From: Janthinobacterium tructae
GTDB taxonomy: Bacteria > Pseudomonadota > Gammaproteobacteria > Burkholderiales > Burkholderiaceae_D
DNA: 64,000 bases
Reading direction: 5' to 3'
Assembly (NCBI RefSeq): GCF_006517255.1
Contig: NZ_CP041185.1
Span: forward strand, 4,898,001 to 4,962,000
In this document: positions 1-10,781 of the stretch, piece by piece
Numbering within the stretch: position 1 is the first letter of the stretch
Layout of the letters: each line of letters begins with the position of its first letter
Translations under genes and position numbers: made by a program
The notes under the pieces: model-generated
Told to the model about the DNA's origin: nothing
The model's database searches: none
Seen by the model: the letters and a program-made list of their open reading frames with translations, nothing else

Positions 1-1073
<1,073 letters not shown>

Positions 1074-1170
1074 GAGTTTGCACGAATCAGGTAACTGATT
1101 CACGCATCAAATGTTCACACTTATCGGCTGTTTAATTAAGAAGAAACAGTAGTAGTAGTAGCACCGCGTT

Positions 1171-1247
1171 GGGGCTGTAGCTCAGCTGGTTAGAGCACCG
1201 TGTTGATAACGCGGGGGTCGTTGGTTCGAGTCCAACCAGCCCTACCA
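1171..1247 (+). tRNA. ileT: tRNA-Ile (GAT anticodon)
   Basis: A 77-nt cloverleaf in the 16S-23S spacer. The acceptor arm GGGGCTG pairs with CAGCCCT, the D-arm is AGCTCAGCTGGTTAGAGC, the anticodon loop is TTGATAA, the T-loop is GGTTCGAGTCC, and CCA is encoded. This is the standard spacer tRNA of betaproteobacterial rRNA operons. Confidence 0.97.
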
Positions 1248-1266
1248 GCTAATTAGTAAAATCTCA

Positions 1267-1342
1267 GGGGGATTAGCTCAGCTGGGAGAGCACCTGCTTT
1301 GCAAGCAGGGGGTCGTCGGTTCGATCCCGTCATCCTCCACCA
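1267..1342 (+). tRNA. alaT: tRNA-Ala (TGC anticodon)
   Basis: A 76-nt cloverleaf with acceptor GGGGGAT, anticodon loop TTTGCAA, T-arm GGTTCGATCCC and encoded CCA. It follows tRNA-Ile after a 19-nt spacer. In the second operon the same spacer is 11 nt long and has a different sequence. Confidence 0.97.
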
Positions 1343-1587
1343 ATACTTTGAAAGTGCAAACGTAAGCCGTCAGGTTTAGGTTTGATCTTTTAGCGATCAA
1401 AGCTGTTTCGTTCTTTAACAATCTGGAAGAAGTAAAGATTATTTATTGATCAAGTCTATGCGTGCAGCAATGCATGAGGCGACTTGATGGGTAATGATTG
1501 TATGTATCAACAAACAAGCAACAACGTTGTACTTTCTTATCCCTGTAGCGCTCTTTGGACACCTAGTGATCAGAGGCTAACGTTATA
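1343..1587 (+). promoter_or_regulatory. tRNA-Ala to 23S spacer with boxA-like antitermination signal
   Basis: No gene is present. A short hairpin (TTGATC...GATCAA, about 1382-1400) precedes TTCTTTAACAATCTGG at 1411-1426, which resembles boxA/NusB-type rRNA antitermination signals. The segment AATCTGGAAGAAG pairs in principle with CTTCTTCCAGATT after the 23S, forming the pre-23S processing stem. The part 1450-1490 differs from operon 2, which carries a shorter, unrelated hairpin there. Confidence 0.6.
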
Positions 1588-4477
<2,890 letters not shown>

Positions 4478-4612
4478 ATAACCTTAGCAGGTACAGAGGA
4501 TAAGACGGTACAACGTTGTGCGTTTGTTGATACTACTATTCATTACCCCAATCTTTGCTTCTTCCAGATTCAGGCTTTGTCGCTCAACTGAGGACAAATG
4601 CCAGTACAAGTT

Positions 4613-4729
4613 ATGCCTGATGACCATAGCAAGTTGGTCCCACCCCTTCCCATCCCGAACAGGACCGTGAAACAACTTTGCGCCGATGATAGTGCTGCAA
4701 CCAGTGTGAAAGTAGGTTATCGTCAGGCT
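4613..4729 (+). rRNA. rrf: 5S ribosomal RNA (operon 1)
   Basis: About 117 nt. The 5' ATGCCTGATGACC pairs with the 3' GGTTATCGTCAGGCTT, and the core CCCATCCCGAACAGGACCG is typical of 5S. The body is identical to the two 5S copies at 30418 and 30709. It closes the first rRNA operon and is followed directly by a terminator. Confidence 0.96.
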
Positions 4730-4747
4730 TGTTATTCGCAGTAGAGA

Positions 4748-4778
4748 AAAACCCGATCAGAAATGGTCGGGTTTTTTT
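4748..4778 (+). terminator. rRNA operon 1 terminator
   Basis: The stem AACCCGATCA/TGGTCGGGTT with a short loop is followed by seven Ts. It is the expected rho-independent end of the rRNA operon. The same element follows the 5S of operon 2. Confidence 0.9.
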
Positions 4779-4818
4779 CGTCTGGTGGTTTTGTTTGCTG
4801 CTGGTGCTGGTGGTGGCT

Positions 4819-4897
4819 GTCGGCTTACGCGCGTTGCGCTAAGCCGACCTACGCCGACCTACGCCAACCTGCGCCGACCTGCGCCGACCTGCGGTCG
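4819..4897. repeat. REP-like palindrome followed by five 10-bp tandem repeats
   Basis: An imperfect palindrome, GTCGGCTTACGCG...TGCGCTAAGCCGAC at 4819-4848, is followed by about five copies of a 10-bp unit (CGACCTACGC and variants) up to 4897. The same palindrome occurs in opposite orientation at 47034-47063. It is therefore a dispersed extragenic element, not a local oddity. It lies between the rRNA terminator and the 3' end of rtcR. The rest of the gap to 5014 shows nothing I can name. Confidence 0.75.
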
Positions 4898-5014
4898 GAG
4901 CCTCCATAGCGCCAACGCAAAAGTCATCGCCAACGTGCGCGGCGGGGGGATGCGCCCCGGTGGGGCACATCCCGATCACGAAGTGACTGACTCCGGCTGT
5001 ACAGGCGTCGGGTT

Positions 5015-6622
5015 TTATCGGCTCACGTTCTCCCAGCTCACGCCAAACTTCGTCAGGTATTTTTTCAGCCTGTCGGCGTCATTCGGCTTGGCTTTCGCCG
5101 CACGCGAGACGGCATACAGTGTGCGGCCCGCATCGGACAGGCTGTTCGATTGCCGGCACACCTGGATCACAGCCTGCAACTGCAGCGCATCGAACAGGTC
5201 GAGTTGCGAAGCCGCCTGCTCTCCCATGATCCCTGTCAGGTCCACTTCCGCATTATCGCTGCGCCCATCATGATGTCGCCACATCCGCTGCAGGCGCTTG
5301 ATCTCTTCGTCGACGACACTATCCGTGATGCGCCCCGCCTCCGACAGGGTGGCCAGGCGCGTGACAGCGGCAGACAGGTCGCGGAAATTGCCATTCCATG
5401 CCGAGGCGGGCAAGGTGGCGAAACGCATGAAGCGTTCGCGCGCCTCCTTGTTGAAGCGCACTCTTTCGCCCGTTTCGGCGCCATATTGCGCCAGCAGGTA
5501 TTCCAGGTTCGGCTCGATGTCTTCCGGCCGCTGCGTCAGGCCCGGTAATTCGTAGGTCCACAGGTTGATGCGCGCGTACAGGTCTTCGCGGAAGCTGCCG
5601 GCAGCCACCTCTTTACCCAGGTCGCGGTTGGTGCCGGCGATCAGCTGGAAGTCGCTTTGCACTTCCGTATCGGCACCGACGGGGAAAAAGCGCTTTTCCT
5701 CGATGGCTTTCAGCAGCATCGCCTGCTCGTCGAGTCCCAGCTCACCGATTTCGTCGAGAAACAGCAATCCCTTGTGTGCGCTGCGCAGCAAGCCTGGCCG
5801 ATCCGCTCCCGCGCCCGTGAAGGCGCCCTTGATATGGCCGAACAGAGTGGAAGCGGCGCCATCGCCATGCAAGGTGGCGCAATTGAGGTCGATGAATTTT
5901 CCGTCGATCTGGTGGCGTGATTTTTTCAGCTCATACACGCGGCGCGCGAGGAAGGATTTTCCTGCGCCGGTCGGCCCCATCAGCAGCATGGGGGCTTTCG
6001 ATTTGATGGCGACTCGCTCGATTTCCTCGATCATCCCGTTGAACTTCGCATTGCGCGTGGCGATGCCGGACTTCAGGAAGGCCACGCCTTCGGCCTGTTC
6101 GCGCGTAAAACGCTGGGCGATCTGGTCGTAGCGCGACAGATCGAGGTCGATCAATGCGTAGCTGCCGGGATTGCCGGCAGCCTGGCGCCTGGGCGGCGAC
6201 GTTTGCACGAGGCGGCCCGGAAAATAGCGTGCTTCCGTCATCAGGAACATGCAGATCTGCACCACGTGGCTGCCGGTGGTGATGTGGATCCAATAGTCTT
6301 CCTTGTCCGGATCGAACGGGTAGTTGTTGGCAAAATCGTAGAGGGCGCCGTACACGTTCTCGAAGTCCCAGGCATCGCTGATGGGTAGTTCGTGGGCGAT
6401 CAGCCTGGTTTCAGGCGAGACGCTGGCGATATCCTGCGATACCTGGCGTACCAGATTGTCAAACTGGCTGCCCGCGTACAGCAGTTCGAAGCGGTCGATG
6501 ATCTTGTCCTCATGCTGGGTCAGGGCGATGCTGGGGCGCCACTTTTCCCAGCGTGCCGCTCCCCTGCCATTGTCGAGCTGCGTGCCGAGAAAGCCGATGA
6601 CGACGGTGCGTTTTGCTTGCAT
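5015..6622 (-). CDS. rtcR: RtcR, sigma-54-dependent activator of RNA repair genes
   Basis: 535 residues, the usual RtcR length. Residues 1-185 are the RtcR-specific N-terminal domain, related to CARF folds. In other bacteria this domain holds the AAA+ part inactive until an RNA-damage ligand binds; tRNA fragments with 2',3'-cyclic phosphate are reported for Salmonella. The AAA+ domain shows Walker A GPTGAGKS (216-223), the sigma-54 contact loop GAFTGA (266-271) and Walker B LLFLDE (286-291). The C-terminus is the DNA-binding part. It is divergent from rtcBA and separated by a 295-bp region holding a sigma-54 promoter directed at rtcBA, so the target is clear. No truncation is seen. It is close to certain as RtcR. 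Confidence 0.96.
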   Translation of the reverse strand: MQAKRTVVIGFLGTQLDNGRGAARWEKWRPSIALTQHEDKIIDRFELLYAGSQFDNLVRQVSQDIASVSPETRLIAHELPISDAWDFENVYGALYDFANNYPFDPDKEDYWIHITTGSHVVQICMFLMTEARYFPGRLVQTSPPRRQAAGNPGSYALIDLDLSRYDQIAQRFTREQAEGVAFLKSGIATRNAKFNGMIEEIERVAIKSKAPMLLMGPTGAGKSFLARRVYELKKSRHQIDGKFIDLNCATLHGDGAASTLFGHIKGAFTGAGADRPGLLRSAHKGLLFLDEIGELGLDEQAMLLKAIEEKRFFPVGADTEVQSDFQLIAGTNRDLGKEVAAGSFREDLYARINLWTYELPGLTQRPEDIEPNLEYLLAQYGAETGERVRFNKEARERFMRFATLPASAWNGNFRDLSAAVTRLATLSEAGRITDSVVDEEIKRLQRMWRHHDGRSDNAEVDLTGIMGEQAASQLDLFDALQLQAVIQVCRQSNSLSDAGRTLYAVSRAAKAKPNDADRLKKYLTKFGVSWENVSR

Positions 6623-6628
6623 AAATTG

Positions 6629-6642
6629 GATAAATATTTATC
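6629..6642. promoter_or_regulatory. perfect AT-rich palindrome next to the rtcR start
   Basis: GATAAATATTTATC is a 14-bp perfect palindrome 7 bp upstream of the rtcR ATG. It could be an RtcR upstream site, a site for autoregulation, or chance in an AT-rich stretch. The region up to 6760 is unusually AT-rich for this genome. Confidence 0.3.
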
Positions 6643-6761
6643 TAAAAAGATAATTATAGTTTAGATTGTAATGCGCAGGAACTTGCTCGGCAGAACATGC
6701 ATTTAAATATTATTTAATTAAATCAATGGGTTATATGTATCTTGGGTGAAATATTAAAAGC

Positions 6762-6777
6762 TGGCACAGCGCTTGCA
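6762..6777 (+). promoter_or_regulatory. sigma-54 promoter for rtcBA
   Basis: TGGCACAGCGCTTGCA matches the -24/-12 consensus (TGGCAC, five bases, TTGCA) with correct GG-N10-GC spacing. It lies 141 bp before the rtcB ATG and faces it. Sigma-54 control with RtcR as activator is the established arrangement for rtc genes. Confidence 0.9.
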
Positions 6778-6826
6778 ATAGAGAGTGTAGCAACGAGATG
6801 AAAGTAGAGAGCAGGGAGGAACGAAA

Positions 6827-6898
6827 ATGGCCAGTACCTACCTCCAGAGCCGATACGTCGGCAGACGTTTTACCAAGCCTTGTCATCACCCCTTATAA
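6827..6898 (+). CDS. possible 23-residue leader peptide upstream of rtcB
   Basis: An ATG at 6827 opens a 23-codon frame ending TAA at 6896-6898. It sits 7 nt after GGGAGG (6814-6819), a ribosome binding site at least as good as that of rtcB. It lies between the sigma-54 promoter and rtcB, about 40 nt downstream of the expected transcript start, and ends 19 nt before the rtcB ATG. The peptide is basic (several Arg, Lys and His) and has no recognisable domain. It could be a translated leader that couples or tunes rtcB translation, the remnant of a lost gene, or chance. No homologue is known to me. Confidence 0.35.
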   Translation: MASTYLQSRYVGRRFTKPCHHPL

Positions 6899-6917
6899 AA
6901 TAGAAGAAAAGAAGCAG

Positions 6918-8153
6918 ATGAAAAACGAAGAATACGAAGTCCTGCATACCGAAGGCAGCCGTCCCATCAAAATGTGGACCCGTGGCGTGCCCGTCGAAGA
7001 AGCGGCTAAAAAACAATTGCGCAACACGGCGGCCCTGCCGTTCATTTACAAGCATATCGCCGTCATGCCCGACGTCCACCTGGGTAAAGGGTCGACCATC
7101 GGCAGCGTGATTCCCACCCTGGGTGCGGTGATTCCGGCGGCGGTGGGCGTGGATATCGGTTGCGGCATGATGGCGGCGAAAACCACGCTGACGGCCAGCG
7201 ACTTGCCCGATAACCTGGGACCACTGCGCAGTGCCATCGAACGCGCCATTCCGCACGGGATGTCGCCGAAGACGCGCGGCCACCGTGGCCGCGACGAAGG
7301 TTCCTGGCAGACGCCGCCATCGGTAGTTGATGCGGCATGGCTGCAATTGAAGGATGAATTCGATGCCATCTGCCTGAAAACGCCGAAGCTGAAAAATACG
7401 AATCACTACCGCCACCTGGGAACTTTGGGCAGCGGTAACCACTTCATCGAAGTGTGCCTCGACGAGCAGGGCTCTGTGTGGTTCATGCTGCATTCCGGCT
7501 CGCGCGGCGTGGGCAATGCCATCGGCACCCATTTCATCGAACTGGCCAAGCAGGATATGCGCACGCACTTCATCAACCTGCCCGACCAGGACCTGGCTTA
7601 CCTGGCCGAAGGTACGCAGCATTACGACGATTACGTGGAAGCGGTGGGCTGGGCGCAGCGTTTTGCGCGCAACAACCGCGAAGTGATGATGCAGAACCTG
7701 ATCGCGGCCGTGCGCACGGTCATCCATAAACCGTTCCAGACGCATGTGGAAGCCGTCAACTGCCACCATAACTATGTGCAGAAGGAACACCACTTCGGCA
7801 AGGACGTGCTGGTCACGCGCAAGGGGGCCGTGTCGGCCCGTGCCGGCGAGCTGGGAATCATTCCCGGATCCATGGGCGCGAAGAGTTTTATCGTGCGCGG
7901 CAAGGGCAATGCGGAGAGTTTTCATAGCTGCAGCCACGGTGCGGGACGCACGATGAGTCGCACGGAAGCGAAGCGGCGCTTCAACCTGGCCGACCAGATC
8001 CGCGCCACCGAGGGCGTGGAATGCCGCAAGGATGAAAATGTGATCGATGAAATTCCGATGGCCTACAAGGATATCGATGCGGTGATGCTGGCGCAGCGCG
8101 AGCTGGTCGATGTGGTGCATATCCTGAAGCAGGTCGTGTGCGTCAAAGGTTAA
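6918..8153 (+). CDS. rtcB: RtcB, RNA-splicing ligase (3'-phosphate or 2',3'-cyclic phosphate with 5'-OH)
   Basis: 411 residues. It joins RNA 3'-phosphate or 2',3'-cyclic phosphate ends to 5'-OH ends using GTP and Mn2+. Family signatures are HIAVMPDVHLGKGSTIG near 46-62, the metal site GVDIGCGM with Asp79 and Cys82, GTLGSGNHFIEV, and the guanylylation motif CSHGAGRTMSR near residue 340. An upstream in-frame ATG at 6798 would add 40 residues. I prefer 6918 because E. coli RtcB is 408 residues and the alignment begins here (MKNEEYEVL against MNYELLTTE), with a purine-rich binding site before it. It is followed after 16 nt by rtcA. Confidence 0.96.
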   Translation: MKNEEYEVLHTEGSRPIKMWTRGVPVEEAAKKQLRNTAALPFIYKHIAVMPDVHLGKGSTIGSVIPTLGAVIPAAVGVDIGCGMMAAKTTLTASDLPDNLGPLRSAIERAIPHGMSPKTRGHRGRDEGSWQTPPSVVDAAWLQLKDEFDAICLKTPKLKNTNHYRHLGTLGSGNHFIEVCLDEQGSVWFMLHSGSRGVGNAIGTHFIELAKQDMRTHFINLPDQDLAYLAEGTQHYDDYVEAVGWAQRFARNNREVMMQNLIAAVRTVIHKPFQTHVEAVNCHHNYVQKEHHFGKDVLVTRKGAVSARAGELGIIPGSMGAKSFIVRGKGNAESFHSCSHGAGRTMSRTEAKRRFNLADQIRATEGVECRKDENVIDEIPMAYKDIDAVMLAQRELVDVVHILKQVVCVKG

Positions 8154-8169
8154 GAGAGAGAAAGCAGAG

Positions 8170-9186
8170 ATGATAGAAATTGATGGAGCGCAAGGTGAAG
8201 GCGGCGGACAGATTTTGCGTTCGGCGCTGAGCCTGTCCATGATCACGGGGCAGCCGTTCCGGCTGATTAACATCCGCGCGGGACGGGACAAGCCCGGCTT
8301 GCTGCGCCAGCATCTGCTGGCCGTGCAGGCTGCAGCCGCCATTTGCGGGGCGCGCACGACGCCGGTGGCGCTGCGTGCAACCAGCCTGGAATTCGTGCCG
8401 GGGACAATTCGTAGCGGCGAATACCGCTTTGCCATCGGCAGCGCCGGCAGCTGCACCCTGGTGTTGCAAACCTTGCTGCCGGCCCTGCTGCATGCGGATG
8501 GGCCGACCACCGTGCGCATCAGTGGCGGCACGCACAATGCCATGGCGCCGCCCGTGCATTTCCTGCAGCGCGCGTATGGCCGTGTTCTGGAGCAGATGGG
8601 CGCCGAGGTAGAGATGACGCAACAGCGCTATGGTTTTCATCCCGCAGGCGGCGGCGAGGTGCTGGCCACCGTGCAACCGTGCCAGCGCTTGCGGCCCATT
8701 TCACTGCTGCAGCGCGGCGAACGGAAGGCCGGGTATGCGGAAAGCGTGGTGGCGGGCGTGCATGTAAACGTAGCGCAGCGCGAGCTCGAGCGTGTCGCCG
8801 ACGGCATGGGCTGGAGCGGCAAGCAGCTGCGCCTCGTCGGCTTGCCGGCGGAGCAGGGACCGGGCAACGTCCTGTTGCTGACATTGGAACATGAGCACGT
8901 CACGGAAGTATTTACGTCGTTCGGTGAAAAATCCTTGCTGGCCGAAACGGTTGCCAAGCGCCTGTTGAACGAGGTGCGCGCCTATCTCAAGACGGACGCG
9001 GCAGTCGGCGAGCACCTGGCCGACCAGCTCTTGCTGCCGATGGCGCTGGCCGGTGGCGGTAGCTTCAGTTGCAGCAAGGTGTCGCAGCATGCGCTGACGA
9101 ATGCGGAGGTAATTGCCCGATTTTTGCCCGTGCGTATCACTTTCGAGCAGCGGGAGGGGGGCAGCATCTGCACGGTGGCCGCCTGA
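8170..9186 (+). CDS. rtcA: RtcA, RNA 3'-terminal phosphate cyclase
   Basis: 338 residues. It converts an RNA 3'-phosphate to a 2',3'-cyclic phosphate using ATP through an adenylylated histidine. The N-terminus has the family hallmark GAQGEGGGQILRSALSLS, with RAGRDKPGLLRQH following. A His at position 307 (SQHALTNAE) aligns with the catalytic His309 of E. coli RtcA by length from the C-terminus. It is second in the rtcBA unit, 16 nt after rtcB, with GAGAGAAAGCAGAG as the ribosome site. The substrates of RtcA and RtcB connect directly, so the unit forms an end-healing and sealing pathway. Confidence 0.95.
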   Translation: MIEIDGAQGEGGGQILRSALSLSMITGQPFRLINIRAGRDKPGLLRQHLLAVQAAAAICGARTTPVALRATSLEFVPGTIRSGEYRFAIGSAGSCTLVLQTLLPALLHADGPTTVRISGGTHNAMAPPVHFLQRAYGRVLEQMGAEVEMTQQRYGFHPAGGGEVLATVQPCQRLRPISLLQRGERKAGYAESVVAGVHVNVAQRELERVADGMGWSGKQLRLVGLPAEQGPGNVLLLTLEHEHVTEVFTSFGEKSLLAETVAKRLLNEVRAYLKTDAAVGEHLADQLLLPMALAGGGSFSCSKVSQHALTNAEVIARFLPVRITFEQREGGSICTVAA

Positions 9187-9263
9187 CCCTCTTGGTGACA
9201 CAGATACCTGTTGCAGCTGTTCCAAATTGATACATGGGCGACCGGATGTGGGGCATGTACGCA

Positions 9264-9278
9264 TGGCATGGCATTTGC
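9264..9278 (+). promoter_or_regulatory. sigma-54 promoter for the pedF unit
   Basis: TGGCATGGCATTTGC fits GGCAYG-N4-TTGC. It lies 54 bp upstream of the pedF ATG. A half-site TGTTCCA at 9218-9224 also occurs upstream of the aldehyde dehydrogenase promoter and may be an activator site. This is one of five sigma-54-type promoters in the alcohol-oxidation locus. Confidence 0.8.
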
Positions 9279-9317
9279 TCTTCTTGGATATTCACTAAAA
9301 AAACCAAGGAGACCAGC

Positions 9318-9803
9318 ATGACCTATTCCATCCGTACCCTGCTCGGCGTGGCAGCCGCCGGCGCCGTCGCCCTCACTTCCCTGCTGACCTTGCCGCAGGC
9401 CTATGCGCACGGCAATGTCACGCCGCAAGGCGTCGACACCACGGGCTTGCCCAAGGTGGGCGACAAGTGGCTCGAACAAAACCCGTATCGGGGCAACAAG
9501 CTGGCCTTGACGGTCGGCACGTCGGCCTACAACCAGAATTGCGCGCGTTGCCACGGTATCGAAGCTATCTCGGGCGGCATCGCACCGGACTTGCGCCAGC
9601 TCGACCGCGATTGCTTCGGTATCAAGAATGAGACAAAGAAACAGGCTTGCTACAAGGAAACTGACAATTATTTCCTGGCGAGCATCCGTCACGGTAAAGT
9701 ACGCAATGGCGCCGTGTACATGCCGCCGTTCGAAGGCGTCTTCAACCAGGAAGCCATGTGGGCCATCAAGACCTATCTGGAAACCCGCCGCGAGCCTAAC
9801 TGA
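9318..9803 (+). CDS. pedF: cytochrome c-550 of the PedF/ExaB type
   Basis: 161 residues. A Sec signal peptide is cleaved near AYA|HGN (30), and one haem site CARCH has Cys75, Cys78 and His79. A Met in YMPPFEG near the C-terminus is the probable distal ligand. The HGNVTPQGVDTTGLP start of the mature protein is characteristic of the PedF family, which accepts electrons from PQQ-dependent alcohol dehydrogenases in the periplasm. The frame extends upstream to 9234. The ATG at 9318 is chosen because AAGGAGACCAGC precedes it and it gives a proper signal peptide. It is the first gene of a two-gene unit behind a sigma-54 promoter. Its partner is probably the dehydrogenase at 16428. Confidence 0.9.
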   Translation: MTYSIRTLLGVAAAGAVALTSLLTLPQAYAHGNVTPQGVDTTGLPKVGDKWLEQNPYRGNKLALTVGTSAYNQNCARCHGIEAISGGIAPDLRQLDRDCFGIKNETKKQACYKETDNYFLASIRHGKVRNGAVYMPPFEGVFNQEAMWAIKTYLETRREPN

Positions 9804-9827
9804 GCCGATTGACCACCAAGGAGTCCC

Positions 9828-10661
9828 ATGCATTCATTCCAACTCCCGGGCGCGCGCGCGATGCTCTCGCTCGCCTGCCTGGCGCTATGCGCAGCCGCGC
9901 CAGCGCGCGCCGACTGGCAGAAAGTGCAGCAGTCGGGCAGCCTGAAAGTGGCGGTGTACAACGAGTTCGCGCCGTTTTCCGACAAGGGCACGGGCATCGA
10001 TATCGACATTGCCGAAGCGCTGGCCAAAAAGCTGGGTTTGAAACTGAGCTTGCTGCCCTTTCCCGCCGGTGAAAACCTGAACGACGATTTGCGCAATATG
10101 GTGTGGAAGGGGCATTACCTCGGCTATGGTCCCGCCGATGTGATGCTGCATGTGCCGGTCGATAAAAAATTGATGGCCGATAACGATAAGGTCGAAATCT
10201 TTGCGCCGTATTATGTGGAAACCGTGCGCCTGGCGCACAGCGCGCAAGCCGTGCCGCAATTCGATGGCGTCGCTTCGCTGGCCGGCAAGCGTATCGGCGT
10301 GGAAAAGGTATCGATCGCCGCCATGCTGATGCTGGGCGAAGACAATGGCAAGTACCGCGACGACGTGCGCATCTTCGACACGGCCGCCGAAGCCTTGCAG
10401 CAATTGCAGGCAGGCAAGCTCGACGCCGTGCTGGCGAATCGTTCGGAAATCGAGTCGGTGCTGAAAAGCGATCCCGCTTTTCCCTTGAGCGAAGTGGCGT
10501 TCGCCCGCCTGCCGCGTGCCGGCTGGGCCGTGGGCCTGGCCGTCAGCCGCCAGCAGCTCGACGTGGGCAAGTTGCTGCAGGCAGCCATGAACGAGATGGC
10601 GGCCAGCGGTGAATTGAAAGCCATCTTTGAGAAATATGGGGTGAAGGAAGCGCGGCCGTAA
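9828..10661 (+). CDS. quinoprotein-dehydrogenase-associated solute-binding protein (MxaJ/XoxJ-like)
   Basis: 277 residues. A signal peptide ends near ARA|DWQ (28), followed by an extracellular solute-binding protein family 3 fold. The segment DLRNMVWKGHYLGYGPADVM is typical of the subfamily found beside PQQ dehydrogenases. MxaJ/XoxJ homologues are thought to aid maturation or cofactor loading of the dehydrogenase rather than transport, and no ABC permease or ATPase gene is nearby. It begins 24 nt after pedF, so the two are co-transcribed. A strong terminator follows. The subfamily assignment is firm; the biochemical role is inferred from the family. Confidence 0.87.
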   Translation: MHSFQLPGARAMLSLACLALCAAAPARADWQKVQQSGSLKVAVYNEFAPFSDKGTGIDIDIAEALAKKLGLKLSLLPFPAGENLNDDLRNMVWKGHYLGYGPADVMLHVPVDKKLMADNDKVEIFAPYYVETVRLAHSAQAVPQFDGVASLAGKRIGVEKVSIAAMLMLGEDNGKYRDDVRIFDTAAEALQQLQAGKLDAVLANRSEIESVLKSDPAFPLSEVAFARLPRAGWAVGLAVSRQQLDVGKLLQAAMNEMAASGELKAIFEKYGVKEARP

Positions 10662-10682
10662 TAGGCCATGTTGAATGACAAT

Positions 10683-10716
10683 AAAGCCCGCGCTTCGGAA
10701 GAGGCGCGGGCTTTTT
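10683..10716 (+). terminator. terminator after the pedF unit
   Basis: AAAGCCCGCGC and GCGCGGGCTTTTT form an 11-bp stem with a 10-nt loop and a T-run. The A-run on the other side means it could also stop the minus-strand TonB receptor transcript, which ends at 10782. Confidence 0.9.
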
Positions 10717-10781
10717 CATGAGAACGCCTGAAAAATGTTCAGGGCAATGCAACGCCGCCATGGACTTTTTCTCAGGTGTTC

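Noticed and set aside
4843..4897. tandem 10-bp repeats as a CRISPR array
   Set aside because: Units are 10 bp with no spacers and no cas genes; they belong to a REP-like element.
4785..5273. 162-codon plus-strand frame after rRNA operon 1
   Set aside because: Runs through the REP repeats and into the 3' end of rtcR on the other strand; no motif.
6870..8543. 557-codon minus-strand open frame
   Set aside because: Antisense to rtcB and rtcA, no family motif, shadow composition.
9828..10661. solute-binding protein as part of an ABC amino-acid importer
   Set aside because: No permease or ATPase gene nearby, and the sequence fits the quinoprotein-associated subfamily.
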